Positions 37,141 through 47,121 of a stretch of 64,000 nucleotides of DNA are shown here, piece by piece; position 1 is the stretch's first letter; the number at the start of each line of letters is the position of its first letter. Source of the DNA: Rhodococcus tukisamuensis NBRC 100609 (GTDB lineage Bacteria; Actinomycetota; Actinomycetes; Mycobacteriales; Mycobacteriaceae); contig NZ_BCXG01000017.1 of the NCBI RefSeq assembly GCF_001894985.1, forward strand, positions 1 to 64,000, in the 5' to 3' direction. The translations under genes and the position numbers were made by a program. The notes under the pieces were generated by a model that worked only from the letters and a program-made list of their open reading frames with translations, was not told the DNA's origin and did not search any database.

Positions 37141-38046
37141 TCAGCCGACCAGATGCCCGTCGAGGGCGCGGCGCAGGAAGCCGCCGAGTTCCCGTACGGC
37201 CTCGTCGGCCTCGCGCAGGACCGAGGCCTGCAGGTGCGCCACGTGCCACAGGTCCGGGTACTCCGTGTACTCCACGCGAACCCCTGCGGCGCGCAGCTTC
37301 TCGACCAGCGTCAGCACCTGTGGGTACAGCACCTCGGTGGTGCCGATGTGCACCATGGTGGGTGGAAGTCCGGACAGCTCGCCGAGCAGCGGCGCGTAAC
37401 CGGGATCGGTGGGGTCGCCCCCGCCCAGGTAGGCATCGGCGGCGTCGTACGACCACCCGGTGTTGACCACGAGATCACGTTCGCGAGGGGCGTCCCGGGC
37501 GCCGGGGTCCACCCACGGTGCGATCAGACCGAGGGCCGCCGGGCGAACTTCGTGCGCGTCGAGCAGTCGGCGCGCGGTGGCCAGTGCGAGTCCGCCGCCC
37601 GCGGAATCACCCGCGATGGCAACCTGATCCGCCTCGTAGCCGTGCTCGAGTAGTAGCTCCAGGTAGGCGCCGGACGCGTCGTCCAGTGCCGCCGGGTACG
37701 GGTTCTCGGGCGCCCGCCGGTAGTCGAGCACGTACACCGCGGTGGCCGACTCGCGAGCCAGGTGTGCGGCCACCGACCGGTGCGTGGCGAGGGACCCGAG
37801 GGTGTAGCCGCCGCCGTGCAGGTACAGCACCGCCTTGCGGCGCTCGGTCGCGCCGACCGTGACCCGTTCGGCGCGCCTGCCGGCTAGCGTCAGCGGGCGG
37901 GCCACCGTCCCCGACGGCAGCGTCTGGATCGCCGAACCGGCGTCGAGCAGTGCCCTGGCCACGGTCACCGGCATCCGCCGGTGCAGCGCGACCCGGTAGA
38001 ACGGCGCGAGGGTGGCGGACACCAGCGGCCGCGGCAGGTACGGCAT
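37141..38046 (-). CDS. Alpha/beta hydrolase fold-3 esterase (HSL/LipR-like)
   Basis: A 301-residue esterase of the hormone-sensitive-lipase family. HGGGY (oxyanion hole), GDSAGG (nucleophile Ser) and a C-terminal HVAHLQAS with the catalytic His are visible; the acid is probably the Asp/Glu in TEVLYPQV. It is last in the BVMO-SDR-hydrolase operon, 6 bp after the SDR stop. A hydrolase is the logical third step after Baeyer-Villiger oxidation, cleaving the ester formed. M. tuberculosis mymA-lipR-Rv3085 combines the same three families, in different order. Confidence 0.9.
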   Translation of the reverse strand: MPYLPRPLVSATLAPFYRVALHRRMPVTVARALLDAGSAIQTLPSGTVARPLTLAGRRAERVTVGATERRKAVLYLHGGGYTLGSLATHRSVAAHLARESATAVYVLDYRRAPENPYPAALDDASGAYLELLLEHGYEADQVAIAGDSAGGGLALATARRLLDAHEVRPAALGLIAPWVDPGARDAPRERDLVVNTGWSYDAADAYLGGGDPTDPGYAPLLGELSGLPPTMVHIGTTEVLYPQVLTLVEKLRAAGVRVEYTEYPDLWHVAHLQASVLREADEAVRELGGFLRRALDGHLVG

Positions 38047-38052
38047 CGTCGA

Positions 38053-38889
38053 CTACTTCGCCGACGACTTGGGCATGACCCGCGCCGCCAGGATCGCGAC
38101 GATGCGCTGGTAGCCGGGGCCGACCAGGCGGACCCAGCCGTCGAGGGCCTTCGCGTCGAGGCCGATGAGCACGCGCGGCTTGCTCCTGCGAACCCCGGAC
38201 ACGATGGTCTTGGCCGCGTCCTCGGGCGTAGTCCGTGCCAGCTTCTTGTCGAAGAACTCCGCGAAGGTGGCCAGGTCCTCGCCGGGACCCGCGGTGGCGT
38301 TGCGGGCGATCGCGGTCTTGATGCCGCCGGGGTGCACACAGGTCACCTTGACCGGGTGCTCGGCGATGAGCATCTCCTGCCGCAGCGACTCGGTGAAGCC
38401 GCGGACCGCGAACTTCGCCGAGTTGTACGCGCTCTGGCCGGGCATCGACAGGAGGCCGAAGAGGCTGGAGATGTTGACCACGTGGCCGTCGCCCGATGCG
38501 ATGAGGTGCGGCAGGAATGCCTTGGTGCCGTTGACGACTCCCCAGAAGTCGACGTCCATGACCCGCTCGAAGTCCTTGAACTCCGACTTCTCGAATTCTC
38601 CGTGGTAGGCGATGCCCGCGTTGTTGTAGACCTGGTTGACCTTGCCGAAGTAGGCGACGACCGCGTCGGCGTACGCGAGCACGGCCTCGCGCTGCGTGAC
38701 GTCGAGGTGGTCGTCCTTGACCTCGGCGCCGAGCGCCTTGGCCTGCCGGACGGTCTCGGCGAGCCCGCCGGTGTCCACGTCCGAGAGGGCGAGCCGGGCG
38801 CCCTCGCGGGCCAGGTTCAGCGCGAGGGCCCGTCCGATGCCGGATCCTGCGCCGGTGATGACCACTACCTTGCCGGTGAAATCGCTCAC
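38053..38889 (-). CDS. Short-chain dehydrogenase/reductase
   Basis: A 278-residue classical SDR: TGAGSGIGRALA (cofactor site), NNAGIAY, and the catalytic Ser in VVNISSLFGLLS with YNSAK (YxxxK). The charged residue after the second strand (SDVD) favours NAD over NADP. It would interconvert an alcohol and ketone, feeding the BVMO or processing its product. The GTG start overlaps the BVMO stop (GTGA), giving tight coupling. Homology to the Rv3085-like group of lipid-envelope SDRs is suggested by the C-terminal extension. Confidence 0.93.
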   Translation of the reverse strand: MSDFTGKVVVITGAGSGIGRALALNLAREGARLALSDVDTGGLAETVRQAKALGAEVKDDHLDVTQREAVLAYADAVVAYFGKVNQVYNNAGIAYHGEFEKSEFKDFERVMDVDFWGVVNGTKAFLPHLIASGDGHVVNISSLFGLLSMPGQSAYNSAKFAVRGFTESLRQEMLIAEHPVKVTCVHPGGIKTAIARNATAGPGEDLATFAEFFDKKLARTTPEDAAKTIVSGVRRSKPRVLIGLDAKALDGWVRLVGPGYQRIVAILAARVMPKSSAK

Positions 38890-40538
38890 TGTGCCACAAC
38901 CTTCTCGTCGTCGTCGGCGGTGCCGACGATGGATTCCGTGTCCCGCGCGATCTCTGCGGCGATCTGGTCCCGTGCTGCCGCAGGTATGTCACTGCCCGCA
39001 AACGATATGTCGCTGCCGACCGTCGGCAGGTCATTCGTGGCCACGCTGCGGTACGCGGCGAGGTCGAACTTGCGGAGCATGCTGCGGAACTCGAAGGTGA
39101 AGCCAGGCCACAGGGTGGTGTTGTTGCCGTGTTTGTCGAGGTACCAGCTGGCGCAGCCGCCGTTGTTCCACACGCTGCGCGAGAGCTTGGCCTGCAGCTC
39201 CCGGTTGTACTGGTCCTGCGCGTCCTGCCGGACCTCGATGGTCCCGATTCCGTGCCGGTCGATGGTCTCGAGCGCGTCGACCAGGTAGTTGATCTGCGAC
39301 TCGATCATGAACACCATCGAGGTGTGGCCGAGGCCGGTGTTCGGTCCGACCAGGAAGAACATGTTGGGGAAGTTCGCGATCGCGGAACCCTTGTAGCCCT
39401 GCTGCCCGCTGGCGTCGAATACCTCCGCGGCGGACCGGCCGTCCTTGCCGAAGATGCCGGCGAAGGTGGGGGAGTCGGTGACGTGGAAGCCGGTGGCGAT
39501 CACGATCGCGTCGACCTCGCGGGTGGTGCCGCTGCGGTCGACGACCGAGTTCGCGGTGACCTCGGCAATGCCGTCGGTGACCAGTTCGGTGTTCGCCTGG
39601 GCCAGTGCCGGGTAGTAGTTGTTCGAGATCAGCATGCGCTTGCAGCCCATCTGGAAGTTCGGTGTGACCTTCTTGCGCAGCTGCTTGTCCTTGATCTGCC
39701 GGCGTAGGTGGAATCGCGCGGTCAACTCCAGCGGCTTCATGAACACCGGGGCCTTGGCCAGGCCGACGACCTGGGTCTCGCGCATCCAGTAGATGCCGGC
39801 TCGGCACAGTCGCTGGAAGCCGGGCAGGTACTTGAAGGCGAGGTGCTCGACGGTGGTGTACTCGCGATCCGCACGGGGCAGCAGCCACGGCGCGGTGCGC
39901 TGGTACACGTCGAGCTGGGCGACGGTCTTCGCGAGCTGCGGGACGATCTGGATGGCCGAGGCGCCGGTGCCGATCACCGCGACCCGCTTGCCTGCCAGGT
40001 CGGCGTCGTGGTTCCACCGTGCGGAGTGGAAGATCTCGCCCCGGAAGTCCTCGATGCCCTTGATGTCGGGCAGCGACGGCTCGCAGAGTGCGCCGATCGC
40101 GGAGACCACGATCTTGGCCTCGAAGTCGCCCTTCGAGGTGTGCACGTCCCAGCGGGAGGTGGCCGCGTTCCAGTGGGCGGACCGGACGTCGCAGCCGAAG
40201 ACGTGCTTGTCGAGCACGTTGTACCGGTGCGCCACCGAGGAGATGTACTTCTGGATCTCCGGCTGGGTGGAGAACGAGCGGGTCCACTCGGGGTTGAGGG
40301 CGAACGAGTACGAGTACAGGTGCGAGGGCACGTCGCAGGCGGCGCCGGGGTAGGTGTTGTCGCGCCAGGTGCCGCCGACCTCGCTGCCGCGTTCGAGCAC
40401 GAGGAAGTCCCGCTTGCCGGCCTGCGTGAGCTTGATGGCGGCGCCGAGACCGGCGAAGCCGCTACCGATGATCAGCGTGTCGACCGTGCGGACGGCAGCC
40501 GTGGTGTCCGAGGCGTTATCTGTAACCGGAAGACTCAT
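38886..40538 (-). CDS. Flavin-containing Baeyer-Villiger-type monooxygenase (MymA/EthA-like)
   Basis: A 550-residue FAD/NADPH monooxygenase. GSGFAGLGAA and GTGASAIQ are the two dinucleotide sites; ERGSEVGGTWRDNTYPGAACDVPSHLYSYSF is the conserved BVMO stretch; the fingerprint FxGxxxHxxxW is present as FRGEIFHSARW, with Asn in place of the usual Pro/Asp after Trp. It inserts oxygen next to ketones or oxidises sulfur or nitrogen. It heads an operon with an SDR and an esterase, and is divergent from a TetR gene. The ATG follows a leaderless -10, TACTCT (40551-40546), with 7-nt spacing. Confidence 0.93.
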   Translation of the reverse strand: MSLPVTDNASDTTAAVRTVDTLIIGSGFAGLGAAIKLTQAGKRDFLVLERGSEVGGTWRDNTYPGAACDVPSHLYSYSFALNPEWTRSFSTQPEIQKYISSVAHRYNVLDKHVFGCDVRSAHWNAATSRWDVHTSKGDFEAKIVVSAIGALCEPSLPDIKGIEDFRGEIFHSARWNHDADLAGKRVAVIGTGASAIQIVPQLAKTVAQLDVYQRTAPWLLPRADREYTTVEHLAFKYLPGFQRLCRAGIYWMRETQVVGLAKAPVFMKPLELTARFHLRRQIKDKQLRKKVTPNFQMGCKRMLISNNYYPALAQANTELVTDGIAEVTANSVVDRSGTTREVDAIVIATGFHVTDSPTFAGIFGKDGRSAAEVFDASGQQGYKGSAIANFPNMFFLVGPNTGLGHTSMVFMIESQINYLVDALETIDRHGIGTIEVRQDAQDQYNRELQAKLSRSVWNNGGCASWYLDKHGNNTTLWPGFTFEFRSMLRKFDLAAYRSVATNDLPTVGSDISFAGSDIPAAARDQIAAEIARDTESIVGTADDDEKVVAQ

Positions 40539-40545
40539 GTACCGA

Positions 40546-40602
40546 AGAGTATGGGCTTACTGAGTCTCAGTCAATAGCTTGTTGACTCAGATTCAGTAAG
40601 CT
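40546..40602. promoter_or_regulatory. 45-bp palindromic operator with two divergent leaderless promoters
   Basis: Arms CTTACTGAGTCTCAGTCAA (40556-40574) and TTGACTCAGATTCAGTAAG (40582-40600) match as inverted repeats at 17 of 19 positions around a 7-bp spacer. The left arm itself contains the 13-bp palindrome ACTGAGTCTCAGT. The operator abuts the BVMO -10 (TACTCT, minus, 40551-40546) and overlaps the tetR -10 (TAAGCT, 40597-40602). Simultaneous repression of both genes by the TetR dimer pair is the natural reading. Confidence 0.75.
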
Positions 40603-40610
40603 TTCAGATC

Positions 40611-41225
40611 GTGGAGGCAGTCAAGCGCACCAGGATGAGCCCGGAGGAGCGGCGCGCCCAGCTGATCGACCTGGGGGCCCGGATGCTGGCCGAGCGCCCG
40701 CTCGAACAGATCTCCGTCGAGGAGATCGCGGACCAGGCCGGGGTCTCCCGCGGGCTCCTGTTCCACTACTTCGCGTCCAAGCACGACTACCACCTCGCCA
40801 TCGTCCAGCACGCCGGCGCCGAGATGCTCGTGCGGACCGAGCCGGACCTGACCTTGCCGCCTCTCGAGATCCTGCGCTCGTCGGTCGTCGCCTACGTCGA
40901 CTACGTCAGCGACAACCGCAACAGCTACGTCTCGCTGCTGCGCGGGGCCGCCAGTGGGGACCCGGAGATGCGGGACGAGTTCGAGCGCACCCGCTCGGCG
41001 CTGGCGGCGCGGATCATGGACCAGCTCCCGCGGCTCGGCATCGAGCCGGGCGACCGGATCGCTCTCGCCGTGCGCGGCTGGATCGCGTTCGTGGAGGAGA
41101 CCGCGATCAGCTGGCTGCGCGAGCCTGTCATCAGCCGCGAGGAGCTGATCGACCTGATCGTCACCGCGCTGCCCGCCGTGACCCTGCCCGCGCCGGTGGC
41201 GGCCGCGCTGCTGGGCCAGGCCTGA
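40611..41225 (+). CDS. TetR-family regulator of the BVMO operon
   Basis: A 204-residue TetR protein: HTH in MSPEERRAQLIDLGARMLAERPLEQISVEEIADQAGVSRGLLFHYFASKHDYHLAI, then an all-helical ligand domain of the TetR_C type found in lipid-responsive actinobacterial regulators (LRGAASGDPEMRDEFERTR, RGWIAFVEETAISWL). It is divergent from the BVMO operon across a 72-bp spacer filled by the palindromic operator. The GTG start has a leaderless -10 8 nt upstream. The inducer is probably the monooxygenase substrate or product (inference). Confidence 0.92.
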   Translation: MEAVKRTRMSPEERRAQLIDLGARMLAERPLEQISVEEIADQAGVSRGLLFHYFASKHDYHLAIVQHAGAEMLVRTEPDLTLPPLEILRSSVVAYVDYVSDNRNSYVSLLRGAASGDPEMRDEFERTRSALAARIMDQLPRLGIEPGDRIALAVRGWIAFVEETAISWLREPVISREELIDLIVTALPAVTLPAPVAAALLGQA

Positions 41226-41362
41226 CGGACTTGGCCGCGGCCGGATCCGAGTAGCGCGCTACTCGCGCCCGGCGGGGCAGCCGCGCGCAAGCTGGGTGGA
41301 CGAGCACGACCGCCCGGAGCCGGCACGCGGCGGACGGGCGGGTCGCGCGAAGGAGTGCGACG

Positions 41363-42502
41363 ATGCGTACCGGAATCACAGCGGCGGCCCTCAACTCGCG
41401 GTTCGTTCCCGACCTGCTGCTCCGCGACAGCAAACTCACGGCAGCGTTGGCCGGGGCGGACTCGCTCTGGCTCCCGGACCACCTGATCAACATCCTGCCG
41501 TCCTCGATCTGGAGCCCGAAGTACACCGGCGCGGCCCGGCTGCTGCCGCGGATGGATGCCTTCTACGAGCCGTGGACGGCGCTCGGCTATCTGGCGGCTC
41601 GAAACAGGCTGTCCCGGCTGCGGCTCGGGGTCGGCGTCACCGACAGCGGGCGGCGCAACCCGGCGGTCACCGCGCAGGCCGCCGCCACCCTGCACCTGCT
41701 GAGCCGCGGCCGCGCCATCCTCGGCATCGGCCCGGGCGAGCGGGAGGGCAACGAGCCGTACGGTGTGGACTGGACCGCCCCGGTCGCCCGGTTCGAGGAG
41801 GCGCTGGCGACCATCCGGTTGCTGTGGGGCTCGGCGGGTCGTCCGGTGAGCCGTGAGTCGGAGTTCTTTCCGCTGCGCGACGCGGTCTTCGACGTCCCGC
41901 CGCACCGCGGCACCCGGCCGCAGATCTGGGTGGGTGCCCACGGGCCTCGGATGTTGCGAGCCACCGGCAGGTACGCGGACGCGTGGTTCCCCACCTTCTC
42001 GCAGCGGCCCAAGGACTACGGGGCGAAGCTCGAGCGGGTGCGCGCGGCCGCGTCCGACGCGGGCAGGGATCCCGATTCGATCACCGCGGCGGGCATGTTC
42101 TTCGTGTTCCCGGTGCGGTGCGCCGACGACGAGGACGAGCTGCTGGGGTCGGTCGGGGCCCGGGCCCTCACGCTGTGTGCCCCGGCCGAAGCATGGGCCC
42201 GGCACGGGGTCGAGCATCCGATGGGCGCCGACTTCTCGGGCCTGCAGGACCTGCTGCCCCAGTCCCTGGACGAGGGCACCGTCCTTGCCCACGTGAAGAC
42301 GGTTCCGCGCTCCCTGCAGCGGGAGGCGAACATGGTGGGGACGCCGTCCGAGATTCTCGACCAGATGGCGGAATGGCGCGATCACGGGCTCGAGTACGCC
42401 GTCCTGTTGAACGCGGCCGGATTCGTGCACCCCAGCCTTGTCAAGGGGCTGCGCAGCACCGCGCCCTTCGTGCGGGTCCTGCGCGGGCTCAAACGTCTGT
42501 GA
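41363..42502 (+). CDS. LLM-class F420-dependent oxidoreductase (phthiodiolone-ketoreductase-like)
   Basis: A 379-residue luciferase-like barrel of the F420 group: [66 protein letters not shown] and [23 protein letters not shown]. This subgroup contains phthiodiolone ketoreductase of M. tuberculosis, but related members act on diverse substrates. The ATG has AAGGAG upstream. The 137-bp spacer separates it from tetR; it is convergent with the AAA gene, and no pathway partner is next to it. Confidence 0.85.
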   Translation: MRTGITAAALNSRFVPDLLLRDSKLTAALAGADSLWLPDHLINILPSSIWSPKYTGAARLLPRMDAFYEPWTALGYLAARNRLSRLRLGVGVTDSGRRNPAVTAQAAATLHLLSRGRAILGIGPGEREGNEPYGVDWTAPVARFEEALATIRLLWGSAGRPVSRESEFFPLRDAVFDVPPHRGTRPQIWVGAHGPRMLRATGRYADAWFPTFSQRPKDYGAKLERVRAAASDAGRDPDSITAAGMFFVFPVRCADDEDELLGSVGARALTLCAPAEAWARHGVEHPMGADFSGLQDLLPQSLDEGTVLAHVKTVPRSLQREANMVGTPSEILDQMAEWRDHGLEYAVLLNAAGFVHPSLVKGLRSTAPFVRVLRGLKRL

Positions 42503-42511
42503 CCGCCGGCC

Positions 42512-43225
42512 TCACAGGTGCCGCAGGAACCGCTGTGGATCGTCGAGGAACGAACGCCAGTTCCGCACCACGTCCAGCTCGTCCCAGCGCGGGCACTCCA
42601 GGCCGCCGTCGGTGAGTTCCCAGATCTCGGCGCCCGGGCAGGCCGCGAGCACGGGGGAGTGGGTCGCCATGATCACTTGCGAGCCCTCGGCGACCAGGTC
42701 CGAGATCACACCGAGCAGGGCCAGGCAGGACTGGAACGACAGCGCCGCCTCCGGCTCGTCGAGAATCCACAGCCCGACGCCGATCGGCCGGTCCGCGACG
42801 TAACGCAGGAACGACTGTCCGTGGGAGAGCGCGTTGAACTCCTGGTCACTCGCCCGGACCCGGTCGGCGTCGGCGTCACCGAAGAGCGCGTGCATGGACT
42901 CCGCCCGCAGGAAGCAGCCGCCGTGGGGCACCGGCTCGGCGCCGATGCAGCGCAGGTGCTGCGGCAGGTCGGAGTCCTCGACGCTGCCGCCCGCCGACCA
43001 CATCCGGTCCTGGGCGCCGCGGAAGCGGCGCTGCCACGCGCCGGCCACCGCCTCCACCAGCGTGGACTTGCCGGCCCCGTTCTCGCCGACGATCACCGTC
43101 ACCGGGCAGGTGAAGTCGAGACCGACCCGGCACATCTCGGCGATCGAGGGGACCTGCAGATACCACGAAGCCGGGTCGAATCGCTCGTCAGGAGCGAACT
43201 CGACCCGGCTCAGTGGCAGCGTCAC
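42512..43225 (-). CDS. Stand-alone AAA/ABC-type ATPase
   Basis: A 237-residue predicted ATPase related to the SMC/RecF-like AAA_21 group. Walker A GENGAGKST, a signature-like FNALSHGQSFLRYV, Walker B LWILDEPEAALS and switch IMATHSP are present, without any membrane or dimerisation domain. The GTG start lies only 4 bp after the kgd stop, so it is probably co-expressed with kgd. The family's role is poorly known; some members belong to defence or DNA-processing systems, but no partner nuclease is present here. Confidence 0.85.
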   Translation of the reverse strand: MTLPLSRVEFAPDERFDPASWYLQVPSIAEMCRVGLDFTCPVTVIVGENGAGKSTLVEAVAGAWQRRFRGAQDRMWSAGGSVEDSDLPQHLRCIGAEPVPHGGCFLRAESMHALFGDADADRVRASDQEFNALSHGQSFLRYVADRPIGVGLWILDEPEAALSFQSCLALLGVISDLVAEGSQVIMATHSPVLAACPGAEIWELTDGGLECPRWDELDVVRNWRSFLDDPQRFLRHL

Positions 43226-43229
43226 GGTG

Positions 43230-46200
43230 TCAGACGGTCGGCAGGAATGCCTCGTCGATGATCTCCTGCTGCTCGACGGCGTGCACCTTGCTCGAACCCG
43301 AGGACGGTGCGGACATCGAACGACGCGAGATGCGCTTGATGCCGGTCAGCTTGTCCGAGATCAGCTCGGGCAGCGCGAGGCCGAAGAACGGCCAGGCACC
43401 CTGGTTCGCCGGCTCCTCCTGGACCCAGCGGAACTCGGTGGCGTTCGGGTACCGCTCGAGGGTCTCGCGGATACGACGGCTCGGCACCGGGTAGAGCTGC
43501 TCGACCCGGACGATCGCGATGTCGTCGCGGTTGTCCTTGTGCTTGGCCGCGAGCAGCTCCCAGTACAGCTTGCCGCTGACCATCAGCACGCGCTTGACCT
43601 TGGCGCGGTCGCCGCCGCCGGTCTCGTACGTGGGCTCCTCGAACACCGAGCGGAACTTGCCGGTGGTGAAGTCCGCGATGTCCGACACGGCTGCCTTGTT
43701 GCGCAGCATCGACTTCGGCGTGAACACCACCAGCGGGCGGCGGATGCCGTCGAGGTGGTGGCGGCGGAGCAGGTGGAAGTAGCTCGCCGGGGTGGACGGC
43801 ACCGCCACGGTCATCGAGCCCTCTGCACACAGCTGCAGGAACCGCTCGATGCGGCCGGAGGTGTGGTCCGGTCCCTGGCCCTCGTGGCCGTGCGGCAGCA
43901 GCAGCACCACGTCGGAGAGCTGGCCCCACTTGGCCTCACCGGACGAGATGAACTCGTCGATGATGGTCTGCGCGCCGTTGACGAAGTCGCCGAACTGCGC
44001 CTCCCACAGCACCAGCGCGTCGGGGTTGCCCACCGAGTAGCCGTACTCGAAGCCCACGCCCGCGTACTCGGTCAGCGCCGAGTCGTAGACCATGAACTTG
44101 CCGTCGTTGCCGGCGTTCGCCGCGATGGCCGAGATCGGGTTGTACTCGTCGCCGGTCTTGCGGTCGATGAGCACCGCGTGCCGCTGCGTGAACGTGCCGC
44201 GCCGCGAGTCCTGGCCGGTCAGGCGCACCAGGGCGCCCTGCTCGACCAGCGATCCGAACGCCAGCAGCTCCGCGAACGCCCAGTCGACCTTGCCCTCGCG
44301 GGACATCTCGCGACGCTTCTCGATGACCGGCTTGACGCGCGGATGCACGGTGAAGCCCTCGGGCACGTCGACGAACGCGTCGCCGATCCGCTCGAGTACG
44401 GCCTTGTCGACGGCGGTGGTCAGGCGCGCGGGCGGCGTCTGGTCCAGCTCCACCGACTCCGACGGCTCCGGCTTGAACTTCTCCAGCTCGCGGACCTCGT
44501 TGAACACCCGCTCGAGCTGGCCCTGGTAGTCACGCAGGGCGTCTTCCGCTTCCTTGAGCGAGATGTCGCCGCGACCGATCAGGGACTCGGTGTAGCTCTT
44601 GCGGACGCTGCGCTTGGTGTCGATCACGTCGTACATCGCCGGCTGGGTCATCGAGGGGTCGTCGCCCTCGTTGTGACCGCGACGGCGGTAGCAGATCATG
44701 TCGATGACGACGTCCTTGCCGAACTGCTCGCGGTAGTCCACGGCCAGCTGGGCGACCCAGACACAGGCCTCGGGGTCGTCGCCGTTCACGTGGAACACGG
44801 GAGCGGCGATCATCTTCGCGACGTCGGTGCAGTACTCGGAGGAACGCGAGTGCTCGGGCGCCGTGGTGAAGCCGACCTGGTTGTTGACCACGATGTGCAC
44901 GGTGCCGCCGGTGCGGTAGCCGCGCAGCAGCGAGAGGTTCAGGGTCTCGGCCACCACGCCCTGGCCGGCGAACGCGGCGTCGCCGTGCAGCATCAGCGGC
45001 AGCACGGTGAAGCCTTCCTGGCCCTTGTCCAGGATGTCCTGCTTGGCGCGGACCAGGCCCTCGAGCACCGGGTCGACGGCCTCGAGGTGCGACGGGTTCG
45101 CGGTCAGCGAGACGGTGATGTCGTTGTCGCCGAACATCTGGATGTAGGTGCCCTGGGCGCCGAGGTGGTACTTCACGTCGCCGGAGCCGTGGGCGGCCGC
45201 CGGGTTCATGTTGCCCTCGAACTCGGTGAAGATCTTCGAGTACGGCTTGCCGACGATGTTGGCGAGCACGTTGAGGCGACCGCGGTGCGGCATGCCGATG
45301 ACGACCTCGTCGAGCTCGTGCTCGGCGCTCTGGTCGATGACCGCGTCCATCATCGGGATGACCGACTCGGCGCCCTCGAGCGAGAACCGCTTCTGGCCGA
45401 CGTACTTGGTCTGCAGGAACGTCTCGAACGCCTCGGCGGCGTTCAGCTTGCTCAGGATGTACTTCTGCTGCGCGACGGTCGGCTTGACGTGCTTGGCCTC
45501 GACGCGCTCCTGCAGCCACTGCTGCTGCTTCGGGTCCAGGATGTGCGTGTACTCGACGCCGATGTGACGGCAGTACGCGTCCCGCAGGATCGACAGGACG
45601 TCGCGGAGCTTCATCCGGTCCTTGCCGTTGAAGCCGCCGACGTTGAACTCGCGGTCGAGGTCCCACAGCGTGAGGTCGTGGGTGGTGACGTCGAGGTCCG
45701 GATGCATCCGGAACTTGTCCTTGGTGAACTGCAGCGGGTCGGTGTCCGCCATCAGGTGGCCGCGGCTGCGGTACGCCGCGATCAGTTCGAGGACCCGGGT
45801 GGTCTTGTCGACCGCCGTGGCGGAGATGTCCTTGCGCCAGCGAACCGGCTCGTAGGGGATCCGCAGGGCGTGGAAGATCTCGTCGTAGAACTCGTCGCTG
45901 ATCAGCAGGTTGTGGATGGTCCGGAGGAAGTCTCCGGACTCCGCGCCCTGGATGATGCGGTGGTCGTACGTCGAGGTCAGCGTGATCAGCTTGCCGACGC
46001 CCAGCTCGGCGATCTTCTCGTCGCTCGAGCCCTGGAACTCGGCCGGGTACTCCATGGCACCGGCGCCGATGATCGCGCCCTGGCCCTGCATGAGCCGCGG
46101 CACCGAGTGCACGGTGCCGATGGTGCCCGGGTTGGTCAGCGAGATGGTCACGCCGGCGAAGTCGTCACCGGTCAGCTTGCCGTCGCGGGCGCGGCGGACG

Positions 46201-46988
46201 ATGTCCTCGTACGCGCCGTGGAACTGCGCGAAGTTCATCGACTCGGTGCCCTTGATGGCGGCGACGACGAGCGAGCGGCTGCCGTCCTTGCCCGGGAGGT
46301 CGATGGCCAGGCCGAGGTTGGTGCCGGCCGGGGTGATCGCGTTCGGCTTGCCGTCCACCTCGGCGAAGTGCCGGTTCATGTTCGGGAACGCCTTGACGGC
46401 CTGCACGATCGCGTAACCCAGCAGGTGGGTGAACGAGATCTTGCCGCCGCGGGTGCGCGCGAGGTGGTTGTTGATCACGATGCGGTTGTCGATCATCAGC
46501 TTCGCCGGGATGGCGCGAACGCTGGTCGCAGTCGGGATCGCGAGCGAGGCGGACATGTTCCGGGCGACGGCCGCGGCCGCGCCTCGGAGGATCTTTGCCT
46601 CTGCGTCGCCGGCGGGCTTGGCGGCGGGTGCCGCGGCGGGCTTGGCGGCCGGGGCCGCGGCCTTCGCTGCGGCCGGGGCGGGTGCCGCCGGCGCGGGTGC
46701 CGCCGGTGCTGCCGAGGCGGGGACCGAGGCGGCAGGTGCAGCGGCGGGCGGTGCTGCAGCAGGAGTGACGGTGGTGGTGGCGGCGGCGGGTGTGCCGTTG
46801 CCGTTCGTGGGGCCGGCAGGCGCGGGTTGCGCGGCCTGTCCGTTGGCGCCCGAGGTGTCCGGCTTGTAGTCGGTGAGGAACTCGTGCCAGCTGGCGTCCA
46901 CAGATGAGGGATCATCCTGGAAGCGCTGGTACATCTCGTCGACAAGCCACTGGTTCTGTCCGAATTGTGACGTAGAACTGCTGCTCAC
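43230..46988 (-). CDS. kgd: Multifunctional 2-oxoglutarate dehydrogenase/decarboxylase (E1-E2 fusion)
   Basis: A 1252-residue actinobacterial Kgd/OdhA. Order: N-terminal helix [30 protein letters not shown]; a long Ala/Pro linker; an E2-like acyltransferase domain without lipoyl domain, with [17 protein letters not shown] near residue 343; then the thiamine-diphosphate E1 domain with [33 protein letters not shown] (TDP/Mg motif) and the C-terminal [24 protein letters not shown]. It converts 2-oxoglutarate to succinyl-CoA with partner E2/E3 or to succinic semialdehyde, and is inhibited by GarA in related genera. GTG 46988 matches the family N-terminus. A CRP-like site lies about 100 bp upstream. 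Confidence 0.96.
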   Translation of the reverse strand: MSSSSTSQFGQNQWLVDEMYQRFQDDPSSVDASWHEFLTDYKPDTSGANGQAAQPAPAGPTNGNGTPAAATTTVTPAAAPPAAAPAASVPASAAPAAPAPAAPAPAAAKAAAPAAKPAAAPAAKPAGDAEAKILRGAAAAVARNMSASLAIPTATSVRAIPAKLMIDNRIVINNHLARTRGGKISFTHLLGYAIVQAVKAFPNMNRHFAEVDGKPNAITPAGTNLGLAIDLPGKDGSRSLVVAAIKGTESMNFAQFHGAYEDIVRRARDGKLTGDDFAGVTISLTNPGTIGTVHSVPRLMQGQGAIIGAGAMEYPAEFQGSSDEKIAELGVGKLITLTSTYDHRIIQGAESGDFLRTIHNLLISDEFYDEIFHALRIPYEPVRWRKDISATAVDKTTRVLELIAAYRSRGHLMADTDPLQFTKDKFRMHPDLDVTTHDLTLWDLDREFNVGGFNGKDRMKLRDVLSILRDAYCRHIGVEYTHILDPKQQQWLQERVEAKHVKPTVAQQKYILSKLNAAEAFETFLQTKYVGQKRFSLEGAESVIPMMDAVIDQSAEHELDEVVIGMPHRGRLNVLANIVGKPYSKIFTEFEGNMNPAAAHGSGDVKYHLGAQGTYIQMFGDNDITVSLTANPSHLEAVDPVLEGLVRAKQDILDKGQEGFTVLPLMLHGDAAFAGQGVVAETLNLSLLRGYRTGGTVHIVVNNQVGFTTAPEHSRSSEYCTDVAKMIAAPVFHVNGDDPEACVWVAQLAVDYREQFGKDVVIDMICYRRRGHNEGDDPSMTQPAMYDVIDTKRSVRKSYTESLIGRGDISLKEAEDALRDYQGQLERVFNEVRELEKFKPEPSESVELDQTPPARLTTAVDKAVLERIGDAFVDVPEGFTVHPRVKPVIEKRREMSREGKVDWAFAELLAFGSLVEQGALVRLTGQDSRRGTFTQRHAVLIDRKTGDEYNPISAIAANAGNDGKFMVYDSALTEYAGVGFEYGYSVGNPDALVLWEAQFGDFVNGAQTIIDEFISSGEAKWGQLSDVVLLLPHGHEGQGPDHTSGRIERFLQLCAEGSMTVAVPSTPASYFHLLRRHHLDGIRRPLVVFTPKSMLRNKAAVSDIADFTTGKFRSVFEEPTYETGGGDRAKVKRVLMVSGKLYWELLAAKHKDNRDDIAIVRVEQLYPVPSRRIRETLERYPNATEFRWVQEEPANQGAWPFFGLALPELISDKLTGIKRISRRSMSAPSSGSSKVHAVEQQEIIDEAFLPTV

Positions 46989-47089
46989 GGCAGGTGTTCG
47001 CCTCGTTTCTCTCTTGGTCCCCGATCGGCGCTTGTACACCCGAGGCTAGTCCCCCCGGATGGCGTCCGCGCGCGGCGGGCACCCGCCGA

Positions 47090-47103
47090 GTGATGTGCGT
47101 CAC
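47090..47103. promoter_or_regulatory. CRP/GlxR-like site upstream of kgd
   Basis: GTGATGTGCGTCAC has the GTGA-N6-TCAC core of CRP/GlxR sites. It is about 102 bp upstream of the kgd start, and 19 bp before the 3' end of the fused ABC exporter gene. TCA-cycle genes are common GlxR/CRP targets in corynebacteria and mycobacteria. Confidence 0.45.
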
Positions 47104-47121
47104 CCGTGAGTGCCCGCGGTT

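Noticed and set aside
42512-43225. AAA ATPase as part of a defence system
   Set aside because: Defence ATPases of this type come with a nuclease or effector partner; here the neighbours are kgd and an oxidoreductase.
42834-46907. A 1357-codon open frame on the plus strand opposite kgd
   Set aside because: It is antisense to kgd, whose motifs are unmistakable; its translation is rich in Arg, His, Val and Asp with no domain. Long antisense frames are expected at this GC content.
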